From Bradyrhizobium sp. C9 (lineage in GTDB: Bacteria; Pseudomonadota; Alphaproteobacteria; Rhizobiales; Xanthobacteraceae): a stretch of 64,000 bases of DNA. Positions 16,900 to 27,267 of the stretch are shown piece by piece. The stretch covers positions 62,001 through 126,000 of the forward strand of contig NZ_NWTG01000015.1 in assembly GCF_002532045.1 (NCBI RefSeq). Reading direction: 5' to 3'. How positions within the stretch are numbered: position 1 is the first letter of the stretch; each line of letters begins with the position of its first letter. A program made the translations under genes and the position numbers. Below the pieces are notes generated by a model. It was not told the origin of the DNA and did no database searches. It saw nothing but the letters and a program-made list of their open reading frames with translations.

Positions 16900-17666
16900 A
16901 CGCCGCGGAAGGTCAGGCAGGCGAAGTCATTCTGCGCACGACGGGCGTCGGCAAGACGTTCGGGAAGTTTGTCGCCCTCAACAATATCTCGGCCGAGTTT
17001 TCCAGGGGAGCGATCACCTCCATCATTGGTCCGAACGGGGCTGGAAAGAGCACCTACTTCAACCTGCTATGTGGCGCCTTTCCGCCGACGAAGGGCAGCG
17101 TCGAGTTCGAGGGCAGGGATGTCACCGGTCTGCCGCAACACCGCTTTGCGCACATGGGGATCGCGAAATCCTTCCAGATCACCAGCGTGTTTCCGCAGCT
17201 TACGACACGAGAGAACATCCGCGTCGGCCTGCAGGCGCTGGTGTCGCGATACGATATCTGGCGTCCCCGTGCGCGCCTGACCGAGCTGACCGAGCGGGCG
17301 GACGAACTGCTGGTGCTGGTCGGATTGTGGGAATCCCGGGAGCGTGCGGCCAAGACGCTGGCCCATGGTGAGCAGCGAGCACTGGAGATCGGCATGGCGC
17401 TTGCCAGTCAGCCTCGTCTGCTGCTGCTGGACGAACCGACGGCCGGCATGAGCCCGGAAGAGACCCGGACCATGATGGATCTGATCGTGAAGCTCGCCAG
17501 GGAGCGTACGGTCATCCTCGTCGAGCACAAGATGAAACTGGTGCTGGGGATCAGCGATCGCATCCTCGTGCTGCACCACGGAGAATTGCTTGCCGAGGGA
17601 ACGCCACAGGAGGTTCGGCAGAACGAGGCAGTGAAGCGTGTCTATCTCGGTCAGCGGGAGCACTGA
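16896..17666 (+). CDS. ABC transporter ATP-binding protein (LivG-like)
   Basis: This 256-residue ATPase has Walker A GPNGAGKST, a LivG-type 'FQITSVFPQLTTRENIRVG' Q-loop region, a degenerate signature AHGEQRALEIGMAL and Walker B LLLLDEPTAGM, then the switch His in VEHKM. The LAHGEQ signature in place of LSGGQ is normal for LivG. ATGA overlap with the LivM-like gene. Confidence 0.93.
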   Translation: MNAAEGQAGEVILRTTGVGKTFGKFVALNNISAEFSRGAITSIIGPNGAGKSTYFNLLCGAFPPTKGSVEFEGRDVTGLPQHRFAHMGIAKSFQITSVFPQLTTRENIRVGLQALVSRYDIWRPRARLTELTERADELLVLVGLWESRERAAKTLAHGEQRALEIGMALASQPRLLLLDEPTAGMSPEETRTMMDLIVKLARERTVILVEHKMKLVLGISDRILVLHHGELLAEGTPQEVRQNEAVKRVYLGQREH

Positions 17667-17670
17667 CGCG

Positions 17671-18375
<705 letters not shown>

Positions 18376-18419
18376 GCTGGCCCTCGGGTTCGTGCTTCCG
18401 CGAGCGGCCCGAACGAGCT

Positions 18420-19571
18420 TTATTCAGCAGCGCTGGCGATCGCGTCGGCCTTTCGATTGGTGACGACGACCTTGATCGCGTCATCCACGCGGTCCCGGGC
18501 ATATCTCAGCGCTGTCGGCAGGTCGGCCAGCGGAAACGTATGCGTGTGGATCCTGGTCGCGTCGAACCGCTTCGCGGCCATCAATTCCATCGCGCGGTGA
18601 GTGGCGCTCCGGCCTTCGCCGCGGATGCCGTAGGCATAGATGTTGTTTCGAACGAGGTGCGCAACGTCCAGCGTTGCGGCCTCGTGCGGGAAGGCGGCCA
18701 GACAGATCTTGCCGCCGCGATTGGTCATGTGAATGGCCTGGTTGAGTGTCGCTTCGGTGCCGGCACATTCGACGACATAGTCTGCGCCGATCCCCCCTGT
18801 TAGTTGCTTCACGACCTCAACGACGTCTTCGTCGTTGATATTGATGACGCGGTCGGCCCCCAGTTCCTGGCCGATCGCCAGCCGCTTGTTGCGCGTTCCG
18901 GTCAGGATGACCGGGCTTGCACCAAGCGCCTTGGCCACAGCAACTGCGAGAAGTCCGATCGGCCCTGGGCCGATCACCACGACGCTCTCGCCGGCCACCA
19001 ATCCCCCCAATTCCGTCAAGCCATACATCGATGTCCCCGCCGTCACCACGAGCGTCGCTTCCGCGTCGCTCATGGTATCCGGGACGCGCGCCAGCGTATT
19101 GATGTGGTTCACCGCATACTCGGCAAATCCGCCGTCGGTCGTAAAGCCGTTGGCGCGGTGACCCTTCTCCGGCTTTCCGTAGTTGAGGCATGACGTGTAC
19201 ATGCCCTGGCGGCAGCGTTTGCATTGGCCGCAGCCGGCGTGGATCTCGACGCTGACCCGCTCACCGATCCTGAATTCGTCGACATCAGGGCCAAGCGCGG
19301 CAACCGTGCCCATATATTCGTGACCCGGCGTGAAGTTCTTGTTGAAGGGCGCGCCGCCTTGAATGCTTGCCGGCGATCCGGCATGGATGATTTCGAGATC
19401 GGTGGCGCAGATCGCGACAGCGTCGATGCGCACCAGCACTTCGGCGCGCGACGGGACCGGCGTCGGCTTCTCACGAAGCACGAGCTGGTCGGGGTCACCA
19501 AGGACCCAGGCCTTCATCCGGTCGGGGACGGGAAGATCGGGCGATGTCTTGACGCCGGGCGGCTGGTACAT
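18420..19571 (-). CDS. zinc-dependent medium-chain alcohol dehydrogenase
   Basis: This 383-residue MDR enzyme has catalytic zinc ligands around CATDLEI and GHEYMG. The structural zinc loop is CGQCKRCRQGMYTSC with four cysteines, and the Rossmann motif is VVVIGPGPIGLLAVAVA. An N-terminal extension of 18 residues precedes MKAWVL; the upstream ATG is kept because AGAGGAAG stands before it. It oxidises an alcohol or threonine/sorbitol-like polyol with NAD(P). It faces the end of the importer operon and could act on an intermediate, but no direct link is visible. Confidence 0.88.
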   Translation of the reverse strand: MYQPPGVKTSPDLPVPDRMKAWVLGDPDQLVLREKPTPVPSRAEVLVRIDAVAICATDLEIIHAGSPASIQGGAPFNKNFTPGHEYMGTVAALGPDVDEFRIGERVSVEIHAGCGQCKRCRQGMYTSCLNYGKPEKGHRANGFTTDGGFAEYAVNHINTLARVPDTMSDAEATLVVTAGTSMYGLTELGGLVAGESVVVIGPGPIGLLAVAVAKALGASPVILTGTRNKRLAIGQELGADRVININDEDVVEVVKQLTGGIGADYVVECAGTEATLNQAIHMTNRGGKICLAAFPHEAATLDVAHLVRNNIYAYGIRGEGRSATHRAMELMAAKRFDATRIHTHTFPLADLPTALRYARDRVDDAIKVVVTNRKADAIASAAE

Positions 19572-19765
19572 GGGCGCTTCCTCTTTCCGCTCTCAGCCTA
19601 GCGCGAAACGACGGTTTGCCGCGAGCCTCGGATCATTGGCATCCGGGCTGGTGCATTTGCTGCACGGCAGCAAGCGCGTCGCAAAACATTCATACGCGGC
19701 CTATACTTGGTCGCTCCGTTGATGTTGAAATCTGCATTGCATCCTCTCCCAGACCGGAGCCTCCC

Positions 19766-20773
19766 ATGAAGACCGTCCGCCTTGTCCTTGCGTTGCTGGC
19801 GCTGACGCTGCTCGCGTCGTGGCAATCCGCCAGGGCGGCCGACGTGATCTGCTACAATTGCCCGCCGGAATGGGCCGATTGGGCCTCGATGCTGAAGGCG
19901 ATCAAGGCGGACCTCAACTACGATATCCCGCATGACAACAAGAATTCCGGCCAGGCGCTGGCCCAGATCCTGGCCGAGAAGAGCAATCCGGTCGGCGACA
20001 TCGGCTATTTCGGCGTGACCTTCGGCATGAAGGCCAAGGCCCAGGACGCGCTCGAGCCCTACAAGCCCGCGCATTGGGATCAGGTCCCCGCCGGCCTCAA
20101 GGATCCGGACGGCTATTGGACCACGATCCACTCCGGGACGCTCGGCCTGTTCGTGAACAAGGATGCGCTGGGCGGCAAGCCGGTGCCGGCCTGCTGGAAG
20201 GACCTCCTGAAGCCCGACTACAAGGGCATGGTCGGCTATCTCGACCCGTCGTCGGCGGCGGTCGGTTACGTCGGCGCGGTCGCCGTCAATCTGGCGCTCG
20301 GCGGCTCGTCCACCAATTTCGATCCGGCGATCACCTTCTTCAAGGAACTGCGCAAGAACGATCCGATCGTACCCAAGCAGACGTCCTATGCCCGCGTCGT
20401 CTCCGGTGAGATGCCGATCCTGTTCGACTACGACTTCAACGCCTATCGGGCGAAATATTCGGAGAAGGGCAACTTCGAGTTTGTCATTCCGTGTGAGGGC
20501 TCGGTGGTGTTTCCCTATGTCGTTGGTCTCGTGAAGAACGCGCCCGACAAGGAGAAGGCCAAGAAGGTGATGGACTATCTCTTGTCCGACAAGGGGCAGG
20601 CGATTTGGACCAATGCCTATCTGCGCCCCTCGCGCCCGATCGAGCTGCCGGCTTCCGTGAAGGGCAAATTCCTCCCCGACAGCGACTATGCCCGCGCCAA
20701 GAGCGTCGACTGGGGCGAGATGGAAAACGTGCAAAAAGCCTTCGTCGACCGCTATCTCGCCGAGGTTCGCTGA
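19766..20773 (+). CDS. ABC transporter extracellular solute-binding protein
   Basis: This 335-residue protein has a Sec signal (KTVRLVLALLALTLLASW...ARA) and a type-II binding fold of the iron/thiamine/polyamine/phosphonate group. Examples are 'GYWTTIHSGTLGLFVNKDAL' and 'ARVVSGEMPILFDYDFNAY'. The start at 19766 has GGAG 6 bp upstream; 50 additional in-frame codons before it are noncoding. A CYNC pair at the mature N-terminus may be a disulfide. It is the first gene of a cluster with two permeases, an ATPase and a phosphodiesterase. Confidence 0.87.
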   Translation: MKTVRLVLALLALTLLASWQSARAADVICYNCPPEWADWASMLKAIKADLNYDIPHDNKNSGQALAQILAEKSNPVGDIGYFGVTFGMKAKAQDALEPYKPAHWDQVPAGLKDPDGYWTTIHSGTLGLFVNKDALGGKPVPACWKDLLKPDYKGMVGYLDPSSAAVGYVGAVAVNLALGGSSTNFDPAITFFKELRKNDPIVPKQTSYARVVSGEMPILFDYDFNAYRAKYSEKGNFEFVIPCEGSVVFPYVVGLVKNAPDKEKAKKVMDYLLSDKGQAIWTNAYLRPSRPIELPASVKGKFLPDSDYARAKSVDWGEMENVQKAFVDRYLAEVR

Positions 20774-20811
20774 GGCAATATGGTGCCCATCGACGGGGCA
20801 CCATTCTTCCG

Positions 20812-21627
20812 ATGTCGCAAAAATCCTTCGTCTGGCTCTGCCTGCTGCCGCTCGTGCTGGTGACCGCGGCGTTCTTCCTGCTGCCGATGGCGCGGCTGGT
20901 GGTGGCGGGCGCCGAAGGGCCGCACGGGCTTGCCGGATATCTCGCCACCCTGACCGAAGGCCGCTATCGCGCGACGCTGATCAATACCGTGCTGCTGGCG
21001 GCGGCAACCACGGTCGTCACGCTGATCGTGGCGACGATCGCCGGAATGTTTCTGCAGCGGCACCGCTTTCCCGGGCGGGCCGTGCTGATCGCAATGCTGA
21101 CCTTTCCGTTGGCTTTTCCCGGCGTCGTGGTCGGCTTCATGATCATCCTGCTGGCAGGCCGGCAAGGGCTAATCGGCGACCTCTCGAACCGGATCTTCGG
21201 CGAGAAGCTCGTTTTCGCCTATTCGATCTACGGGCTCTTCCTCGGCTATCTCTATTTCTCGATCCCGCGCGTGATCCTCACCATCATGGCGGCCGTGCAG
21301 AAGCTCGACGTCGGGCTGGAGGAGGCCGCGCGTTCGCTTGGCGCAAGCCCATGGGCGGTGCAGCGTGACGTCGTGCTGCCGGCGCTGGCGCCGGCCTTTG
21401 TCGCATCGGGCGCGATCGCCTTTGCGACTGCGATGGGCGCCTTCGGCACCGCCTTCACGCTGGCGACCAACATCGACGTGCTGCCGATGCTGATCTACAC
21501 CGAGTTCACGCTGGCCGCCAACTTCGCGACCTCGGCCGCGTTGTCGGTGGGGCTCGGCCTGATCACTTGGCTCATCCTTGCGCTGGCCCGCACGTTCAGC
21601 GGCAGCGCGGTCGCGGCGGCCGGGTGA
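20812..21627 (+). CDS. ABC transporter permease 1
   Basis: This 271-residue protein has about six membrane helices and the binding-protein-dependent EAA loop 'EEAARSLGASPWAVQRDVVLPAL'. It belongs to the same family as PotB, ThiP and PhnV permeases. ATG at 20812 begins MSQKSFVWLCLLPLVLV; the upstream frame is spurious. It lies 38 bp after the binding-protein gene. Confidence 0.9.
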   Translation: MSQKSFVWLCLLPLVLVTAAFFLLPMARLVVAGAEGPHGLAGYLATLTEGRYRATLINTVLLAAATTVVTLIVATIAGMFLQRHRFPGRAVLIAMLTFPLAFPGVVVGFMIILLAGRQGLIGDLSNRIFGEKLVFAYSIYGLFLGYLYFSIPRVILTIMAAVQKLDVGLEEAARSLGASPWAVQRDVVLPALAPAFVASGAIAFATAMGAFGTAFTLATNIDVLPMLIYTEFTLAANFATSAALSVGLGLITWLILALARTFSGSAVAAAG

Positions 21628-21631
21628 AAGC

Positions 21632-22417
21632 ATGCGCGATCGCCTGATCTTCACCGGCCAGTTCATCTTCACGCTGCTGGTTGCGGCATTCCTGGTGGTG
21701 CCCGCAGGGCTCTCGATCTCCGCCGGCGTCACCGTGAATTATTTCCGGGGCATCCAATCCGGCGTGACCCTGCAATGGGTCGCGCAGGTCTGGGAGCTCT
21801 ATGCCGGGACCATTCTGCTCTCCTTCGTGATCGCCTTCGCGACGCTTGCCGTCACGCTGCTCGCCGGCGTTCCCGCGGCCTATGCCCTGCATACGCGAGG
21901 CGGTCGGCTTGCCCGCATCGTCGAGGAGGTCATCACCTTGCCGCTGGCGATCCCCGGGCTTGCGATCGCGCTTGCACTGCTGCTCACCTATGGGAGCTTT
22001 GGCGGCTTCCGCCGGTCCTGGCTCTTCATCCTGGTCGGCCACGTCATCTTCACCATGCCGTTCATGGTGCGGTCGGTCATGGCGGTGTTTGCGACCGTGG
22101 ACATCAAGACGCTCGATGAGGGCGCTGCCTCGCTCGGGGCATCGCCATGGCGGCGCTTCTGCGATGTCATCGTACCGAACGCGCTGCCGGGAATTCTGGC
22201 CGGTGCACTGATGGTGGTCACGCTGTCGCTCGGTGAATTCAACCTGACCTGGATGCTGCATACGCCGTTGACGAAGACGCTGCCGATCGGGCTCGCCGAC
22301 AGCTACGCCTCGATGCGGCTCGAGGTGGCCTCGGCCTACACGTTGATCTTCTTCGTGATGATCATTCCGCTGCTGGTTGCGATGCAACTGCTGGCCGACA
22401 AGGACCACAAGCGATGA
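21632..22417 (+). CDS. ABC transporter permease 2
   Basis: This 261-residue inner-membrane permease has the EAA loop 'DEGAASLGASPWRRFCDVIVPNALPGIL'. It begins 4 bp after the stop of permease 1, starting MRDRLIFTGQF, and is the second half of the heterodimeric channel (PotC/PhnU position). Its stop overlaps the ATPase start (ATGA). Confidence 0.9.
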   Translation: MRDRLIFTGQFIFTLLVAAFLVVPAGLSISAGVTVNYFRGIQSGVTLQWVAQVWELYAGTILLSFVIAFATLAVTLLAGVPAAYALHTRGGRLARIVEEVITLPLAIPGLAIALALLLTYGSFGGFRRSWLFILVGHVIFTMPFMVRSVMAVFATVDIKTLDEGAASLGASPWRRFCDVIVPNALPGILAGALMVVTLSLGEFNLTWMLHTPLTKTLPIGLADSYASMRLEVASAYTLIFFVMIIPLLVAMQLLADKDHKR

Positions 22418-23472
22418 ATACGGCGGGGCACGGGGCGGCGGTGCGGATCGAGGCATGCGGCAAGACCTTTGCCGATGGGACGCGTGCGCTCGATCCCGCG
22501 ACCCTCGACATCGCGCGCGGCGAGACGCTGGTGCTGCTCGGCCCATCCGGCTGCGGCAAAACCACGATGCTGCGCATCATCGCAGGCCTCGAATTGCCGG
22601 ATGCGGGCGGCAAGGTCCTGTTCGATGGCAAGGATATGACTTCGGTCCCGATCGAGCGGCGCAATGTCGGCATGGTGTTTCAGTCCTACGCCCTGTTTCC
22701 CAACATGACGGTCGCGGACAATATCGCCTATGGTCTGAAGATCCGCGGCGTTGCCGGGGGCGAGCGCGCTGCGCGCGTCGCCGAGCTGGTCGCGCTCACG
22801 AACATCACGGGATTGGAGAACCGCCGCATCGACCAGCTTTCTGGCGGCCAGCGCCAGCGTGTGGCACTGGCACGTGCGGTTGCGATCCGGCCGGGCATCT
22901 TGCTGCTCGACGAGCCCTTGACCGCGCTTGATGCCGCCTTGCGGGACCGGCTGCGAGGCGAGCTCAACCGATTGTTGCGCGCGCTCGGAATTACGACGAT
23001 CTACGTCACCCACGATCAGGCCGAAGCCATGGAACTGGGCGACCGCATCGTCGTGATGCGGAAGGGTGCGATCGCCCAGATCGGCACGCCGCGCGAGGTC
23101 TACTTCGCGCCCAAGGACCGCTTCGTGGCGGAGTTCATCGGAGCGGCGAATATCGTGGAAGCTCCGATAGACAACGGCGTGCTGATCCTGCCCGGCGGAC
23201 GATTGCCGATCGAGGGCGGCGCGACAGCCGCGAACGCGACCGTCATGATCCGCCCCGAAACCATTCGCGTAACGGACGCCGGGGCAGGGCTGCTCTCGGG
23301 CGTGGTTGATTCCGTCAGCTTCATCGGCGACCGGCAGCGGCTCGTTGTGAGTGGTGCATCGAGCAAGCCGCTCAATGTCGACGCGCCCAACACGATCCTG
23401 GCCAAGGTCGGCGATCGAATCGGGCTGTCCATCGCGCCCGATGCGCTTCGCCTCCTGCCGTCCGAACCCTGA
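22414..23472 (+). CDS. ABC transporter ATP-binding protein (UgpC/PotA type)
   Basis: This 352-residue ATPase has Walker A GPSGCGKTT, signature LSGGQRQRVALARAVA and Walker B ILLLDEPLTALD. The C-terminal ~110 residues form a TOBE domain (IRPETIRV). Such ATPases energise polyamine, glycerol-3-phosphate, iron or phosphonate importers. ATGA overlap with permease 2. Confidence 0.92.
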   Translation: MNTAGHGAAVRIEACGKTFADGTRALDPATLDIARGETLVLLGPSGCGKTTMLRIIAGLELPDAGGKVLFDGKDMTSVPIERRNVGMVFQSYALFPNMTVADNIAYGLKIRGVAGGERAARVAELVALTNITGLENRRIDQLSGGQRQRVALARAVAIRPGILLLDEPLTALDAALRDRLRGELNRLLRALGITTIYVTHDQAEAMELGDRIVVMRKGAIAQIGTPREVYFAPKDRFVAEFIGAANIVEAPIDNGVLILPGGRLPIEGGATAANATVMIRPETIRVTDAGAGLLSGVVDSVSFIGDRQRLVVSGASSKPLNVDAPNTILAKVGDRIGLSIAPDALRLLPSEP

Positions 23473-23481
23473 GATTCACCG

Positions 23482-24321
23482 ATGCCGTCGAAACCCGTCC
23501 TGATCGCGCAGATCTCCGACCTCCACATCAAGCCGCCGGGAGCGCTGGCCTATGGCCGGGTCGACACCGCAAAGGCGCTTGAACGTTGTGTGGCGGCGCT
23601 CGGCGCGTTCGAGCCGGCGCCCGATTTCGTCGTCATCTCGGGCGACCTCGTCGATACGCCGTCGGTCGTGGAATACGACTATCTCAAGCAATTGCTCGCG
23701 CCGCTGCGTCTGCCGTTCGCCGGCATTCCCGGCAATCACGACTCGCGTCAGTGGATGCGCGAAGCGTTTCCGGCCGCGGCCTATGTTCACCGAGCCGGCC
23801 CGCTCGACCAGAAGATCGGGGTGAATGGCCTCGATCTTCTGCTGCTGGATTCAAGCGTCGCGGGCAAACCGCACGGCATGCTCGAACCGTCCACGCTGCA
23901 ATGGCTGGACACAGCGCTGGCGACGGCAGCGGACCGGCCGGCGCTGCTTTTCCTGCATCACCCGCCATTCAAGGGCGGCATCTGGCATATGGACCGGCAA
24001 GACCTGTTCAATGCCGACGCATTGGCTGACATCGTCAGGCGTCACCCGCGCGTGCGGTTGATCGCGTGCGGGCACGTCCATCGTGCGATGCTGACCATCT
24101 TCGCCGGGATTCCCGTGACGATATGCCCGGCACCGAACCATGCGGTCGACCTGGACCTCGGACGGCTGCGCGAGCCGTCGTTCAAGGTGGAACCGCCGGC
24201 ATTTCATTTGCACACATGGTTTCCCGGGCCGGACTTTGGACAGCTGGTCACGCACCAGATCCCCATCGGTCAGTTCGACGGGCCGCATCCGTTCTTTGGG
24301 CCGGACGGCAAGCTGCTGTGA
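23482..24321 (+). CDS. metallophosphodiesterase, GpdQ/CpdA-like
   Basis: This 279-residue calcineurin-like class III phosphodiesterase shows all metal motifs: SDLH (residues 12-15), GDLVD (54-58), GNHD (84-87), LHHPP and CGHVHR (196-201). Class III members hydrolyse 3',5'-cAMP or glycerophosphodiesters. It follows the ATPase by 9 bp in one operon with a complete importer, so the imported solute may be a phosphodiester that this enzyme cleaves. No signal peptide, hence cytosolic. Confidence 0.88.
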   Translation: MPSKPVLIAQISDLHIKPPGALAYGRVDTAKALERCVAALGAFEPAPDFVVISGDLVDTPSVVEYDYLKQLLAPLRLPFAGIPGNHDSRQWMREAFPAAAYVHRAGPLDQKIGVNGLDLLLLDSSVAGKPHGMLEPSTLQWLDTALATAADRPALLFLHHPPFKGGIWHMDRQDLFNADALADIVRRHPRVRLIACGHVHRAMLTIFAGIPVTICPAPNHAVDLDLGRLREPSFKVEPPAFHLHTWFPGPDFGQLVTHQIPIGQFDGPHPFFGPDGKLL

Positions 24322-24616
24322 GTGGGTGGCGTCGCCCCATCGCACGGATGGGTTTCGTCAGGCGGGATTTGCCGCCGATGGGCGGGGTTTCCAGATCAAG
24401 AGCGACCGCCGGCTACAATTGAGCGTTGCAACTAGGCGCGTATTTATTCCAAATTGTACCTTGGTTGCCCTCTAGCCCGATTTCACCGGTTCTGACCTAT
24501 TGTTGCTGTAGGCCCCCGGTGGGGCTATAGTCCTTTCCGATTTCATTGATCGATGGCTTGTCGGTGTCGCGCTGCTGGCGCGCCGATTGAACGCAACACA
24601 ATCAGTCTGGATCACG

Positions 24617-25354
24617 ATGACCGGTGCGCTGCCCATAGAACGAACTGCCGGCGCGCCGTTGTTTCCAAACAACAAGCTGTCGGTGCTGCGCAAGCATCCT
24701 TACTTTGCCGATCTCGAGCCCGAAGCATTCGATCAGCTCTGCCGCTATGCCAAGCACACCACGCTGAAGCGCGGAACGACGATTTTCTCCAAGGGCGATC
24801 CGGGCACCAGCCTGATCGCGGTGATCTCTGGCACGGTGAAGATCAGCATCTCGTCGCCGGACGGTCGCAACGCGATCCTGAACCTGATCGAGGCAGGAGA
24901 GATATTCGGGGAGATCGCGCTGCTCGACGGTCTGTCGCGGACCGCCGATGCCACCGCCAACACCAATTGCGAGCTGTTCGTCATCGACCGGCGCGAGTTC
25001 ATTCCGTTCGTGCGCAGCCAGCCGACGCTTGCGATGAAGTTCATCGAGCTGCTGTGCGCGAGGTTGCGCTGGACCAGCGACCAGGTCGAGCAGGTGATCC
25101 TGCAGGACCTGCCGGGCCGTCTGGCGAGCGCGCTGCTGCGCCTGAGCGACAAGCACAAGCCGCAGGGGCGCACCATCTCGATCACCCAGCAGGAGATCAG
25201 CGAGATGGTCGGGATGACCCGCGAGAGCATCAACAAGCAGCTCCGCGCGTGGGCGACACGTGGTTGGGTCAGGCTCGAGCATGGTGCGATCGTCGTGCTG
25301 AAGCCCGAGTCGCTGCAGGCGCTGGTCGACGCCGGCGCTGATGACGGCGAGTAG
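24617..25354 (+). CDS. Crp/Fnr-family transcriptional regulator
   Basis: The N-terminal cyclic-nucleotide-binding-type beta barrel (about residues 35-150) contains 'FSKGDPGTSLIAVISGTVKI' and 'GEIFGEIALLDGLSRTADA'. The C-terminal Crp-type winged helix (about 160-235) has the recognition helix TQQEISEMVGMTRESINKQL. No Fnr-type cysteine cluster is seen. The start could be TTG at 24587 (10 more residues); ATG is preferred because homologous N-termini usually begin near it. It sits about 295 bp after a phosphodiesterase that could hydrolyse cAMP; whether the two are linked is open. Confidence 0.88.
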   Translation: MTGALPIERTAGAPLFPNNKLSVLRKHPYFADLEPEAFDQLCRYAKHTTLKRGTTIFSKGDPGTSLIAVISGTVKISISSPDGRNAILNLIEAGEIFGEIALLDGLSRTADATANTNCELFVIDRREFIPFVRSQPTLAMKFIELLCARLRWTSDQVEQVILQDLPGRLASALLRLSDKHKPQGRTISITQQEISEMVGMTRESINKQLRAWATRGWVRLEHGAIVVLKPESLQALVDAGADDGE

Positions 25355-25495
25355 CCGCTCTCCCGTCGGCGCGGTCGCTCCGGCGTTTCACGAAATGGTG
25401 AACCGGACAATGCCTGTGAAACCATTCACATCGGCGGTGCGTGCCCTGCGGTAAGTGACGCTTCGGTGGAGCACACTCGCACCGTGGAGGAAGCC

Positions 25496-25780
25496 ATGCA
25501 GGGCTCTTTCGACAACCGGGAGCAGCACGCGCGGCAGCAGGATCCGGAAAGCAACTACAGAAGCTTCAGCATCAAGCTGATCGCTTTGCCGGTGCTCGTG
25601 ATCGTTGCATTGATCGGCATGCTGGTCAGCCACCCCGCCGCGGTCAAATGGATTTCGGACGCCGCGCAAGCGGAGTTCGTGGGAACCGACGCCGTCGATG
25701 CCGATCCGTCGACCAAGATCGCGCAGCCGGCGCCCACGGCGCTGCCACGCAATGAGACGCGGACGGTGAAGACCAACTGA
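25496..25780 (+). CDS. single-pass membrane protein, 94 aa
   Basis: ATG at 25496 follows GTGGAGGAAGCC. A polar N-terminus of about 28 residues precedes one hydrophobic helix (IKLIALPVLVIVALIGMLVS), then a periplasmic tail with an acidic and proline-rich end. Function unknown. It is convergent with the amidohydrolase gene. Confidence 0.6.
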   Translation: MQGSFDNREQHARQQDPESNYRSFSIKLIALPVLVIVALIGMLVSHPAAVKWISDAAQAEFVGTDAVDADPSTKIAQPAPTALPRNETRTVKTN

Positions 25781-25795
25781 TCGTTGGCATCCTCG

Positions 25796-26890
25796 TCACG
25801 CCGCAACCCCGAGCAGCTTCGCCGCGGTCCGGCCGAGAATGTTGGCCTTGTCGTCGTCGCTCAGCGATGAGCAGGCGAAGATGTGGTCGGCCGGCGCCAG
25901 TTGCCATGGATAGGGATAGTCGCTTCCCAGCACGATCTGGCCGGGGCCAACCTGGGCGGCGAGGTGCCGGATCGCCTCGGGCGTGAAGATCAGCGAGTCG
26001 AAATAGATCTGCTTGAGGTATTCGGTCGGCGTCTTCTGCAGCTTGGTCTCCGGATTGCATCCCTTGGGTCCGACCAGGCAGGGGTGGTCCGAACGATCGG
26101 CATAGGAGGGGAGATAGCCGCCGCCATGCGCGGCGATGATCTTCAATCCCGGGAAGCGGTCAAGGGTGCCTTCGAAGATCAGATGAGAGAGCGCGATCGT
26201 GGTCTCGAGCGGATTGCCGATGGTGTTGCCGAGCCAGCCATTGCCGGAGAGCCGCTTGCCGAGTTCAGGCACGCCCTGCGGATGGATGAACAGGGGGACG
26301 CCGAGTTCTTCGGCCTTGGCCCATACGGGATGAAACCTGGAATCGGAGAATTCGACACCGTCGACCACGCCGCCGATCGCCGCGCCCTTCAGCCCCTGCT
26401 TCTTCACCGCCGTCTCCAGCTCCTGCACCGCAAGGTCCGGAGCCTGCAACGTCAGCGAGGCGAAGGCTGCGAACCGCTCGGGCTTCGAAGCGCAGAGTTC
26501 GGCGAGCTTCTCGTTCTGAATCTTTACGATCTTGCCCGCGAGATCGCGATCACGCTCGTACCAGAACGGATTGATCGACAGCACCTCCATGTCGACGGCC
26601 TGCGCGTCCATTGCGGCGAGGCGCTTGTCGATCTCGATAAAGGCCTCAGCGGCGCCGTTGACCGGCGGTAGTTGATATTTTCCGGCGTCTGCTCCGAGCA
26701 GGGCGCCGGCCTCGCGGAAGTGGCAATGCGCGTGAATGTCGATCGTCCGGATGCGCTTGCCGTCGACGGTGACCGGCAATTTCTGGCGCGACTGCTGCGC
26801 ATGCGCGTTGTGGACAAGCCCGCAGCCGCAGAACACGATGCCTGCCGCCGCCGTCGCTCCCGCTTTCATGAAATCCCGCCTTGTGGTCAT
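25796..26890 (-). CDS. Tat-exported amidohydrolase (ACMSD-like family)
   Basis: The N-terminus TTRRDFMKAGATAAAGIVF is a twin-arginine signal. The mature part is an amidohydrolase_2 TIM barrel with the metal motif DIHAHCHF, 'PLFIHPQG', 'IIAAHGGG' and a late 'LGSDYPYPW', the layout of ACMSD-type decarboxylases/hydrolases. Substrate unknown. A GGGAGG site precedes the ATG. TctC/Bug fragments lie just upstream, a common partner type for secreted amidohydrolases in rhizobia. Confidence 0.88.
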   Translation of the reverse strand: MTTRRDFMKAGATAAAGIVFCGCGLVHNAHAQQSRQKLPVTVDGKRIRTIDIHAHCHFREAGALLGADAGKYQLPPVNGAAEAFIEIDKRLAAMDAQAVDMEVLSINPFWYERDRDLAGKIVKIQNEKLAELCASKPERFAAFASLTLQAPDLAVQELETAVKKQGLKGAAIGGVVDGVEFSDSRFHPVWAKAEELGVPLFIHPQGVPELGKRLSGNGWLGNTIGNPLETTIALSHLIFEGTLDRFPGLKIIAAHGGGYLPSYADRSDHPCLVGPKGCNPETKLQKTPTEYLKQIYFDSLIFTPEAIRHLAAQVGPGQIVLGSDYPYPWQLAPADHIFACSSLSDDDKANILGRTAAKLLGVAA

Positions 26891-26997
26891 GACGATCGCC
26901 TCCCTGGTCTTGTTTTGTTATGGGCAGGGAGCCTAGGGACATGGGCTAGCTGTCGCAAGACCACACGCCGTGCGTGTCGCGCAATGTTGATCTGCTC

Positions 26998-27120
26998 AGA
27001 CCGGCTTGATCCCAGCCTTGGCGACGATGTCGCGCCAATTCGGCACTTCGTCTGCAATACGCTTTATGCTTGCCATCGGGCCGTTTGCGGGCACCTTGAA
27101 GTCGGCGTGTCCACCGGCGG
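26998..27120 (-). pseudogene. TctC/Bug binding protein, C-terminal fragment
   Basis: The minus-strand frame ending at the TGA at 26998-27000 reads ...ASIKRIADEVPNWRDIVAKAGIKPV, the canonical end of tripartite-tricarboxylate-transporter binding proteins. Only about 37 residues are recognisable and no start exists. It belongs with the N-terminal and middle fragment at 27490-27932; about 370 bp of unrelated sequence, including a small ORF, lies between. Confidence 0.7.
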
Positions 27121-27267
27121 AACGGGACGGCGATTCATGCTATAATCCCGCCTGCGGCATTGAGAGAAGCGTGAGCGGAAATAGGGTCAGGTTAAGCCGA
27201 AGCCACGCCGACGGCAGCGCTTGCCTTGCAAGCAACTAGAAAACATCCCCGCGAGGACAGGGGGTCG

